64,000 bases of DNA from assembly GCF_048269205.1 (NCBI RefSeq), contig NZ_JBLXJC010000001.1:1736001-1800000 (forward strand), in the 5' to 3' direction. A program made the position numbers and the translations under genes. Numbering within the stretch: the stretch's first letter is position 1; every line of letters begins with the position of its first letter. The notes beneath the pieces are model-generated. The model searched no databases. It saw nothing but the letters and a program-made list of their open reading frames with translations, and was not told the DNA's origin. This stretch comes from Emcibacter sp048269205 (lineage in GTDB: Bacteria > Pseudomonadota > Alphaproteobacteria > Sphingomonadales > Emcibacteraceae). Shown here one piece after another: positions 23,529 through 31,091 of the stretch.

Positions 23529-23870
23529 TTATTTCACTCCCTTTTACTTAAATTGCTGAATGCCCTCGGATACGATTTCTATTTGTAGTTATCTGACGTA
23601 TTCGAGAACCAGGTTGATGTTTTGTATGCGCCCCCTGACGATTGCGGCCTCCAGACAAACATTTTCACATCTTTGGCAGAGCTTGACAACCCCGGAAAGC
23701 AACATTTTTGTACAAATGAACAATATAAATACGTTTTTTAATACAGTTGGTTATGATTTTTATTTAATGCATTCCAGTCATAGTTTTGACGAATGATATC
23801 ATTAACGCCAAACCGCCTTGACTTCCCCTTTTCTTTTCTCCTTTAATTTGACAGAATACGTTAGTAAGCG
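23529..23870. other. Divergent intergenic region, receptor / TPR-sulfotransferase
   Basis: These 342 bases contain promoters for both flanking genes. The one structured element is TTGTACAAATGAACAA (23708-23723), which differs by one base in one arm from the operator at 42710-42725. No small gene with a credible start is visible. Confidence 0.5.
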
Positions 23871-25934
23871 ATGCTGGATTTTCGTTCGGCAAGATCAAGA
23901 AAACGGATAAAATTATCTATTATGTCATCGACAAATAAAGACCCGCAGGGAGATCTGAAAACAGCCCTGAACCATGCCGCCAGCCTTTTGCAGCATAATC
24001 CTGTTCTGGCTGAACAGCAGGCGCTGGAGATACTGAAAGTCGTACCGGACCTGGACCCTGCCAAACATATTCTGGGAGCGTCACTCAGGTTTCAGGCCAG
24101 ACTTCCCGAGGCTCTGCAGATTTTAAAACCCCTGACAGAAAAGCTCCCCTTTTCCGCTCCCATCTGGCATGAATATGGGCTTGCCCTTGCTGCCGCGGGA
24201 AATGGCGACGATGCCATCAGCGCCCTCAGGCAGGCGGTCTCCCTAAACCCGCAACAGGCAGAGGCCTGGCGGGCATTGGGAGATCAATTAACACTTTCAG
24301 GAGATGAAACTGCCGGTGAAAAGGCCATAGAGAAATATATTTCCTGCCTGACACAGCACCCCGAACTTCATCAGGCGACAGAATTCCTTCACCAGGGTAA
24401 AGTCCCGGAAGCAGAACACCTCGCCCGCGATATCCTGAAAAAACATCCGACAGACGTGGTCGCCATGCGGCTGCTGGCCGATATCGGTATCAAGCTCAAT
24501 CAGCTGGATGATGCGAGAAACCTGCTTGAAAGAGCTCTTGAACTCGCCCCCAATTTCCATCTCGCCCGGCATAGCTATGTGATTGCCCTGTACCGGGGAC
24601 AGAAGCTGATCGAGGCGCTGGATGAAATTGACAAGCTTCTAACAATCGAGCCAAACAATCCCAATTACCTGACCCTAAAAGGCACGGTTCTGGTACGCAA
24701 AGGGGATCACGCCGAGGCGCTGGCGATCTACGAAAAACTCCTCAAAAATTACCCCAACCAACCCAAATCGCAACTGAACTACGGCCACACACTAAAAACT
24801 GTCGGCCGTCTGGAAGAAGCCATTACCGCCTATCACAAGTCCATTGAACTCAGTGATGAGGCCGGTGAGGCATACTGGTCGCTGGCTAACCTGAAAACCT
24901 ACAAGTTCAGCAACGAGGATATCGAACATATGCTGTCCCTGGTCACAACTGAAGGCGGCGATCCGGAAGATCAATCCCATCTGGCCTTTGCTATAGGCAA
25001 GGCTTACGAGGACCGGAAAGATTACGAAAATGCCTTCAAATATTACAAGCGGGGAAACGCCATTCGACGCCTGGGCCACCCCTATGATGCCAAAATCAAT
25101 GTCTATGAGAGTGTACGCCAGATCAAATGCTTTGATCGGGAATATTTCACCACCCGGCAGGGATGGGGTTGCCCTGCCCCGGATCCCATTTTTATTGTCG
25201 GCCTGCCCCGTGCCGGGTCAACGCTGCTTGAGCAGATCCTCGCCAGTCACTCACAGGTTGAGGGCACGGCGGAGCTGATCGATATCATCGCCCTTTCAAG
25301 AAAGCTGGGCGGGAAAAAAAGAGATAACGCCGCTACGCTTTATCCGGAAGTCCTTAGGGATCTTCCGGAAGAAAAATTCAGGGAAATGGGTGAAGGTTAT
25401 CTGGAAACAACCCGGATCCAGCGCAACACTGACGCGCCCTTCTTTATCGACAAGATGCCCAATAATTTCCAACACATCGGACTGATCCATTCGATCCTGC
25501 CCAACGCCAAGATCATCGACGCGCGACGTCACCCCATGGGCGGTTGTTTTGCCGGTTTCAAACAGCTTTTTGCCCGCGGCCAGACGTTCACCTATGGGCT
25601 GGAGGATATCGGCCATTATTACCGGGACTATGTGAAACTGATGGACCACTGGGATGAAGTCCTGCCCGGCCGGGTCCACCGGGTCCAGTATGAGGAAATG
25701 GTGACCGATACGGAAAACCAGATCAGGAAGCTTCTGGATTATTGCGGGCTGGAGTTCGAAGAGGCCTGCCTCAAATTCTATGAAACCGACAGGGCCATTC
25801 GCACACCGAGTGCCGAGCAGGTGCGCCAACCCATCTATAAGGGCGGCCTTGACCAGTGGCGCAATTTCGAACCCTGGCTCGATCCGCTAAAGGAAGCGCT
25901 GGGACCCGTTCTCGACAGATATCCAATTGACTAA
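23871..25934 (+). CDS. TPR-repeat sulfotransferase
   Basis: A 687-residue protein. The N-terminal 400 residues are a row of tetratricopeptide repeats with the usual A/G/Y/P pattern (for example LPEALQILKPLTEKLP and HAEALAIYEKLLKNYP). Residues about 430-680 form a sulfotransferase domain with the 5'-phosphosulfate loop FIVGLPRAGSTLLEQIL, the 3'-phosphate region DARRHPMGG, and a late KGGLDQWRNFEPWL segment. It should use PAPS to sulfate a protein or glycan held by the repeats. No signal peptide is present. The start is uncertain: MSSTNKD at 23922 is an alternative, and neither has a strong ribosome site. It is a single-gene unit ending in a strong terminator. The acceptor is unknown. Confidence 0.9.
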   Translation: MLDFRSARSRKRIKLSIMSSTNKDPQGDLKTALNHAASLLQHNPVLAEQQALEILKVVPDLDPAKHILGASLRFQARLPEALQILKPLTEKLPFSAPIWHEYGLALAAAGNGDDAISALRQAVSLNPQQAEAWRALGDQLTLSGDETAGEKAIEKYISCLTQHPELHQATEFLHQGKVPEAEHLARDILKKHPTDVVAMRLLADIGIKLNQLDDARNLLERALELAPNFHLARHSYVIALYRGQKLIEALDEIDKLLTIEPNNPNYLTLKGTVLVRKGDHAEALAIYEKLLKNYPNQPKSQLNYGHTLKTVGRLEEAITAYHKSIELSDEAGEAYWSLANLKTYKFSNEDIEHMLSLVTTEGGDPEDQSHLAFAIGKAYEDRKDYENAFKYYKRGNAIRRLGHPYDAKINVYESVRQIKCFDREYFTTRQGWGCPAPDPIFIVGLPRAGSTLLEQILASHSQVEGTAELIDIIALSRKLGGKKRDNAATLYPEVLRDLPEEKFREMGEGYLETTRIQRNTDAPFFIDKMPNNFQHIGLIHSILPNAKIIDARRHPMGGCFAGFKQLFARGQTFTYGLEDIGHYYRDYVKLMDHWDEVLPGRVHRVQYEEMVTDTENQIRKLLDYCGLEFEEACLKFYETDRAIRTPSAEQVRQPIYKGGLDQWRNFEPWLDPLKEALGPVLDRYPID

Positions 25935-25959
25935 AAAAGGGGCCAAAAGGCCCCTTTTT
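25935..25959. terminator. Bidirectional terminator between convergent genes
   Basis: AAAAGGGGCC-AAAA-GGCCCCTTTT forms a stem flanked by A and T runs, so it can terminate both the sulfotransferase gene on the plus strand and the seven-gene operon on the minus strand. It begins right after the sulfotransferase stop. Confidence 0.93.
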
Positions 25960-25978
25960 CATATCTGTCTCGCTGAAC

Positions 25979-27385
25979 TTATTTTGTGAGTTCCGTCAGT
26001 ATGGAATGCCACATTTTCAGGGCCACCGGCAGTGTCGCCACCGGAACCCGTTCATTCAATCCATGGGCATATTCGTCTGACACCTTCATGAAAATGCCCG
26101 AAAAAGTATAGCTTGGAATACCGACGGCCCGGAAATGGAGGGCATCGGAAGCCCCGGACGCCATATGCGGGATAATCGGCAGGCCGGGGTAAGAGGCATG
26201 CACCCCGTTGGCAATCGCCGTAAAGACATCATCCCGGATCGGGGATGCATCACTTTCCAGAGGCTCGTCCAGCACAGTCCACTCCAGGGCATCGTTGCCG
26301 ACAACCTTTTTCAGCGTATCCAATGTCTTTTGGACACCAACACCGGGAAAGATACGACAGTTGACAGTTGCAACTGCAGACTGGGGAAGCGCATTTTCCG
26401 CATGACCTCCACGGAGCATGGTTGGAATACAGGTGGTGCCGGTGGACCCTGTATATTCAGGGCGGCTACGCAGCAGGACGACAGCCTTCTTGTCGTCGGG
26501 ATTTTTGGCAAAGCGGCTCATGGCTTCTCCGATTTCACCCCCAATCAATGGGGCCGTCTTGGAAAAATAAGCGCGCGTCAGTTCACTGGACATGACCGGA
26601 AACTCGTACGAGAAAATTTTATTCAGGGCCTCGGACAGATCCTTGATGGCATTATCCTTACGCGGCAGGGAGCTATGCCCGCCCGGATTGGTCGCCTTCA
26701 TCTCAAAGGTAGCGTAGGTTTTTTCCGCACTGTCCACAGTATAGGACACAGCCACCCCCTCTTCGTTCAGCTGCCCACCGCCACCGTCAGCCACCAGGGC
26801 AAACTCTGCATCAGTAAGGTTACGGTAAGTTGTGGCAAGGGCTCGTGTGGTGGCCATCAGGCTTTCTTCATCCCCGGAAAGGGCCAGGACAATATCTCTG
26901 CCCGGCACATAACCTTCTGCCTTGAGACGCATCAGAGTGGCAGACAGGACGGAAACACCGAACTTATTATCGCTTGAGCCACGTCCGAAATAATAACCGC
27001 CCTCCTCTATCAGGGTGAAAGGATCCCGTTCCCAGTCTTCCGGAAGGGCATCGACCACATCCATATGGGCTGAGAGCAGAATAGGTTTTTTACCCAACCG
27101 GCCGTCCCCTTTAAATCTCACAACAAGGGCAGCCGTACCTTCCATCGACAGCAAATGAATATCCTCATCCGGGAAACCGGCCTTTTTGAATTCAGCAGCC
27201 AGATATTGAGCCACTTCCGGCACGCTCCCTGTGCCTTCCACCGAACGAATGGACACTGTTTTCTTCAGCATTTCCAGGGCCTTGTCCTGGAAGGGTTGCT
27301 TCTCCTCTTTGCTTGCATTCGCAGGTGTAGCAACCTGTCCCGCGACAAGGATCATCCCCAATACGCCTGTCAGAATTTTTTTCAT
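25979..27385 (-). CDS. Secreted M20-family metallopeptidase
   Basis: A 468-residue zinc-dependent exopeptidase of the M20/M25/M40 group. It has a signal peptide (MKKILTGVLGMILVAG, cleavage near ANA). The two-metal site is visible: His107 and Asp109 in SAHMDVVDA, bridging Asp139 in GRGSSDN, catalytic Glu173 in GDEESL, Asp200, and a late histidine in YAHGLNE. A dimerisation or lid domain lies between. Such enzymes release C-terminal amino acids or hydrolyse dipeptides and N-acyl amino acids in the periplasm. It is the last gene of the seven-gene operon, 10 bp after the thioesterase, which supports a peptide-utilisation role. Confidence 0.93.
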   Translation of the reverse strand: MKKILTGVLGMILVAGQVATPANASKEEKQPFQDKALEMLKKTVSIRSVEGTGSVPEVAQYLAAEFKKAGFPDEDIHLLSMEGTAALVVRFKGDGRLGKKPILLSAHMDVVDALPEDWERDPFTLIEEGGYYFGRGSSDNKFGVSVLSATLMRLKAEGYVPGRDIVLALSGDEESLMATTRALATTYRNLTDAEFALVADGGGGQLNEEGVAVSYTVDSAEKTYATFEMKATNPGGHSSLPRKDNAIKDLSEALNKIFSYEFPVMSSELTRAYFSKTAPLIGGEIGEAMSRFAKNPDDKKAVVLLRSRPEYTGSTGTTCIPTMLRGGHAENALPQSAVATVNCRIFPGVGVQKTLDTLKKVVGNDALEWTVLDEPLESDASPIRDDVFTAIANGVHASYPGLPIIPHMASGASDALHFRAVGIPSYTFSGIFMKVSDEYAHGLNERVPVATLPVALKMWHSILTELTK

Positions 27386-27395
27386 TACTTACTTC

Positions 27396-27803
27396 CTAAT
27401 CTGAGTCTGAAATCAACAACTTCTTCGCCTTTTCCCGGAATTCGTCGGGTAGAACAACAGACTTTCGTTCCCCAAGGTCAAAAAAAGCATATGTCGCCTC
27501 CTGGATGGCGGCAACATTATTATTCCCACAGTTTACCAGTTCATGCCGGGCCCCGAAGGAAGATTTGCCGATCCTTGTTATGGCGCTGCGGATAATAAAC
27601 AGATCCCCGGTGCGTAATTCGGCCAGGAATTTCATATTCAGTTCCAAATCCACAAACCCGGTTTTCTCATCGATCGGCAAGTTGCAGGCATGGGCAAGAT
27701 GATAACTCGCATCATCAAAGGCCGCGGCATAATGGCGTGTCGTCATATGTCCCATCACGTCACATAAAACGGGATGGACAATGCCCTTTTGCGTCTCGAT
27801 CAT
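27396..27803 (-). CDS. Hotdog-fold acyl-CoA thioesterase (4HBT type)
   Basis: A 135-residue thioesterase. I chose the ATG at 27803, whose ATGA overlaps the permease stop. The pattern HPVLCDVMGHMTTRHYAAAFDDA matches the 4-hydroxybenzoyl-CoA thioesterase/YbgC group, with Asp15 as the likely catalytic residue and the GH turn following. LRTGDLFIIRSAITRIGKSSF is the second strand pair. It should hydrolyse an acyl-CoA in the cytoplasm. In this operon it could release the acyl group produced by the BKACE enzyme or relieve CoA sequestration. Substrate unknown. Confidence 0.88.
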   Translation of the reverse strand: MIETQKGIVHPVLCDVMGHMTTRHYAAAFDDASYHLAHACNLPIDEKTGFVDLELNMKFLAELRTGDLFIIRSAITRIGKSSFGARHELVNCGNNNVAAIQEATYAFFDLGERKSVVLPDEFREKAKKLLISDSD

Positions 27804-29095
27804 ACCCATCCCTCAACACCCACTTTTCGTTTGCGCACCAGGTAATAGGAAATCCCGATCATCAGATAGCCCAGAGCAGCGAAAATTCTCAGCTCACTGC
27901 CTTCAAGCACGAAATAGAGGAACAGGCTGGAGATGAGGATCATGCCGATCCCGCCGGCCAGAAGCCCGAACCTGCCCAGTTTGAACCCGGCCGCGGCATA
28001 GGCCTCAGGCTCCTTGGACAAAATCCTGAGCATCGCCACCCCGATGATGACCTGATACAGCAGAGTGACACCGGACACCCAGACCGCATATTCCATGACA
28101 GTCTGGCCAAGCATAAGGGCAACAACGGAAAAGAAGACAACCAGGATCACGCTGTTTCGGGACCGGCTTTCCCCGCCATCACCATCCCGGAGTTTCCCGG
28201 AGAAAACACCGGCCTCGGCCAGGGCGATAATATCGCGAGAGGCCACCAGGATCAGGGCATTGACGGAGGTGGCAGCAGCCCCCACGGCAGCAACCGCCAC
28301 AAAGGTTCCGCCCCATTCCCCGAACAGGATTTCCGCCAAATGACTGACCGGCGCCTTGAGTGTGCCCAGGGTCTGCCAGGGAATAGACCCCACCAGCGCC
28401 AGCGACAGACAGATATAGGTGGCAAGCACTACCACAAAACTTAGCGCCAGGCCCAGCGGAATGGTGCGGGCAGGCCTGCGGATTTCACCGGCAAGCTCCA
28501 TCACCACCATAAATCCGCCATAGGAGAAAAAGGCCGGGACGACTGCCTGCATCACCGGTTTCATGCCGAGCGGAATAAAGGGGGTAATATTTTCAGATTT
28601 GACCGCCGCCATTCCCCCAACGCACACCGCCACCAACGCTAGCATGAAAAGCAGCACCAGAAGGGTCTGCAGGTTGATCAGGCTGCGGGCGCCGCCCAGA
28701 TTGATGATCCCGAAAAACAGGACCACGCCATAGGCTGCGGCCGTATGGTTTACGGCAGGAAAAAGCCGGGTGAAATAATCAGCAAAACCACTGGCGATCA
28801 GGGCGATGGCCAGGATATAGACGGCAAGCATGAGCCAGATGGTAACAAAGCCGCCCATTGGCGATACCAGTCTGGCAATGGCCACATAGCCGGCGCCTGT
28901 TTTCGGAAAAACACTGCCCAACTGTGCGGCAACAATGCAGGAAAAAACGGCAATCACTGCCGCCAGAGCATATGCAAGGACCACAGCTGGACCGGTGGCG
29001 CCGGCAAGCTGGCCGGGGAGAACGAATATGGACGCCCCGATCACATAGCCAACAACGGTAACGACAACTCCTGTAAGCCCCAGCTCCCGTTTCAC
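27800..29095 (-). CDS. APC-superfamily amino-acid permease
   Basis: A 431-residue inner-membrane transporter with about 12 helices. The start KRELGLTGVVVTVVGYVIGASIFVLPGQLAG is the unwound first helix with the GA(S)IF motif of the APC family. It begins one base after the S9 peptidase stop and overlaps the thioesterase start by 4 bp. Its place among four hydrolases suggests uptake of the amino acids or amines they release. Specificity cannot be read from sequence. Confidence 0.92.
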   Translation of the reverse strand: MKRELGLTGVVVTVVGYVIGASIFVLPGQLAGATGPAVVLAYALAAVIAVFSCIVAAQLGSVFPKTGAGYVAIARLVSPMGGFVTIWLMLAVYILAIALIASGFADYFTRLFPAVNHTAAAYGVVLFFGIINLGGARSLINLQTLLVLLFMLALVAVCVGGMAAVKSENITPFIPLGMKPVMQAVVPAFFSYGGFMVVMELAGEIRRPARTIPLGLALSFVVVLATYICLSLALVGSIPWQTLGTLKAPVSHLAEILFGEWGGTFVAVAAVGAAATSVNALILVASRDIIALAEAGVFSGKLRDGDGGESRSRNSVILVVFFSVVALMLGQTVMEYAVWVSGVTLLYQVIIGVAMLRILSKEPEAYAAAGFKLGRFGLLAGGIGMILISSLFLYFVLEGSELRIFAALGYLMIGISYYLVRKRKVGVEGWV

Positions 29096-29096
29096 A

Positions 29097-31091
29097 CTAT
29101 TTTCCTTCCATCAGGTAACGGTTGTACCAACCCAGGTTCCGGCGCATTCTGTCCTCAAGATAACTGGGAACGACAATGCCGTGATGCTGCCCCGGATAGA
29201 GAACCAGGCGGGTATCCACTCCGGTGGATCGCAAGGCCTGGTACATTTGTTCCGAACCGAGGCACGGCACATTATAGTCCAGCTCTGCACACTGATAGAG
29301 GGTTGCCGTTTTGATGCGTTTGGCATTCAGGAACGGAAAGCTGACCCTTTTATAGGCCTCGAAATTTTCCCAGGGCGTACCGATTTCCAGTTCGTACTCC
29401 CGGCTATATTGATCGTGGCCATAAGTACCCAGCATGTTGGCTGTCCCCGCCCCGCTGACCGCGGCCTTGAACAGGGTATCGGTGGCGATCACATAGTTGG
29501 TCAGCATCCCGCCGTAGCTCCAGCCGCCGGTTCCGAGCCGGTCAATATCCACAATACCTTTATCTGCCAGATAGCGGGCACCGGCCAGGATGTCCCGGGA
29601 ATCCACATTGCCCCAGTCTGCGTAAATGGCCCTGGAGAAGTCGAAACCCTTGCCGGATGAACCGCGCGGATTGATGCCGACCACAATATATCCCTGAGCC
29701 GCATAAATCTGCCAGTCATACATGAACTCGTGAGAATATTGATAGACCGGGCCGCCATGAAGGCGGAAGATGGCCGGATACGTCTTGCTGCTGTCATAGT
29801 CCGCCGGATAGACGATCAGTCCGCCAATGTCATGACCATCGCTGGTGAAATTAAACTCCTCGGTTTTCGCAAGGGTATAGTCCCTCAGCCAGGCATTGTG
29901 ACTTGTCAGTGCCCGGTCTTCCCCGTCCACGGCAAATATCTCGAAAGGTGTATTGTCGTCGCCCTGCTGGACCACAATGTGGTCATCGCCGGCCACATCA
30001 TAGCCCAAGGCAAACTTGGCGCCTTCGGTCATATAACTGATCTCGCCGCTTGTCGCGTCAACCTTCGCCACCAGGGTTTTCCTGTCCAGTTCCAGAAGGG
30101 CATAGATGGATTTGCCGTCATTGGACCATTTGGGCACATAAAAACAGCGATCGATATGCGCAAGGGCACGAACTTCACCGGTCTCAAGGTCACCAACCAT
30201 CATCTGCCACGGGGCGTAATAGATCCATTTGCTCTCCCCGCTGGCCAGCCAGACCAGTTTTTTGCTGTCCGGGGACCATTCCGGTGGTGACATCCAATAG
30301 GGGTCCACATCGGTGCCCTTGAAGGTACTGATACGTTTTTGCCCCCCACCCTTTTCAGGTTTCATAATAAAGACGTCGGAATCCATATTCCGGTCCGCAT
30401 CCCCCCGGTCCTTGGACACATAAGCAATCCATTTGCCGTCTGGCGACCATGCGGGAAGCCAGTGGTCCTGGTCACCGGAAGTGATTTGGGTAGCTTTTTT
30501 GCTAAGGACATCAAGAACATGGAGATGACGGCGGGCACCAGCGAGGTAGCCGACCCAGTCCTCCTTGAACTGGAACCGGTCAACCACGACCGGTGCCGGG
30601 GTTCCCGCCTTGTTTTCCTTGCCACCGCCAACAAAGGCGGTAAAGATGATACGCTTGCTGTCCGGTGCCCAGTCATATTCAACAATTCCGCCGTCCACAT
30701 GGCTGATTTGTTTGGGCGATCCCCCTTTTGCCTTCATCAGGAACAGCTGGGTGCTGCCGTCTTCCTTGTCTTCCCCCAGGAAAACAATATACCGGCCATC
30801 CGGGCTGAACCGGGGATCCCATTCGCTCTTGTCATTTGTTTTGGTGATGTTTTTCGGCTTTCCCCCCGCATAAGGCACCATCCAAACGTCGCTTGTTGAC
30901 GCGTCAATTTTCAAATTATTGCTGCTAACCGAGTAAACAACCTTGCTGCCGTCGGGAGACAGGGCCGGCGCACTGACATCCTGTAATTTGTGAAAATCCT
31001 CTATCTTGAACAACTTGTCCCCTGCAACTGCCGCCTGGATTGACCCGGCGAGCAGGGCGACGGCAAGAAAGAGTCTTTTATGGTGCAGCAT
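29097..31091 (-). CDS. Secreted S9-family serine peptidase (prolyl-oligopeptidase type)
   Basis: A 664-residue exported peptidase. It has a signal peptide (LFLAVALLAGSIQAAVA). Residues about 35-400 are a beta-propeller of PD40-like repeats (PALSPDGSKVVY, PRFSPDGRYIVF, PAWSPDGKWIAY). The C-terminal alpha/beta-hydrolase domain contains GGWSYGG (Ser525), Asp605 in ELDYNVP and His636/His637 in GQHHGI. It belongs to the acylaminoacyl-/dipeptidyl-peptidase branch and would cut short peptides in the periplasm. Its first codons overlap the upstream TolB/PHP hydrolase by 14 bp, implying translational coupling. Confidence 0.94.
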   Translation of the reverse strand: MLHHKRLFLAVALLAGSIQAAVAGDKLFKIEDFHKLQDVSAPALSPDGSKVVYSVSSNNLKIDASTSDVWMVPYAGGKPKNITKTNDKSEWDPRFSPDGRYIVFLGEDKEDGSTQLFLMKAKGGSPKQISHVDGGIVEYDWAPDSKRIIFTAFVGGGKENKAGTPAPVVVDRFQFKEDWVGYLAGARRHLHVLDVLSKKATQITSGDQDHWLPAWSPDGKWIAYVSKDRGDADRNMDSDVFIMKPEKGGGQKRISTFKGTDVDPYWMSPPEWSPDSKKLVWLASGESKWIYYAPWQMMVGDLETGEVRALAHIDRCFYVPKWSNDGKSIYALLELDRKTLVAKVDATSGEISYMTEGAKFALGYDVAGDDHIVVQQGDDNTPFEIFAVDGEDRALTSHNAWLRDYTLAKTEEFNFTSDGHDIGGLIVYPADYDSSKTYPAIFRLHGGPVYQYSHEFMYDWQIYAAQGYIVVGINPRGSSGKGFDFSRAIYADWGNVDSRDILAGARYLADKGIVDIDRLGTGGWSYGGMLTNYVIATDTLFKAAVSGAGTANMLGTYGHDQYSREYELEIGTPWENFEAYKRVSFPFLNAKRIKTATLYQCAELDYNVPCLGSEQMYQALRSTGVDTRLVLYPGQHHGIVVPSYLEDRMRRNLGWYNRYLMEGK

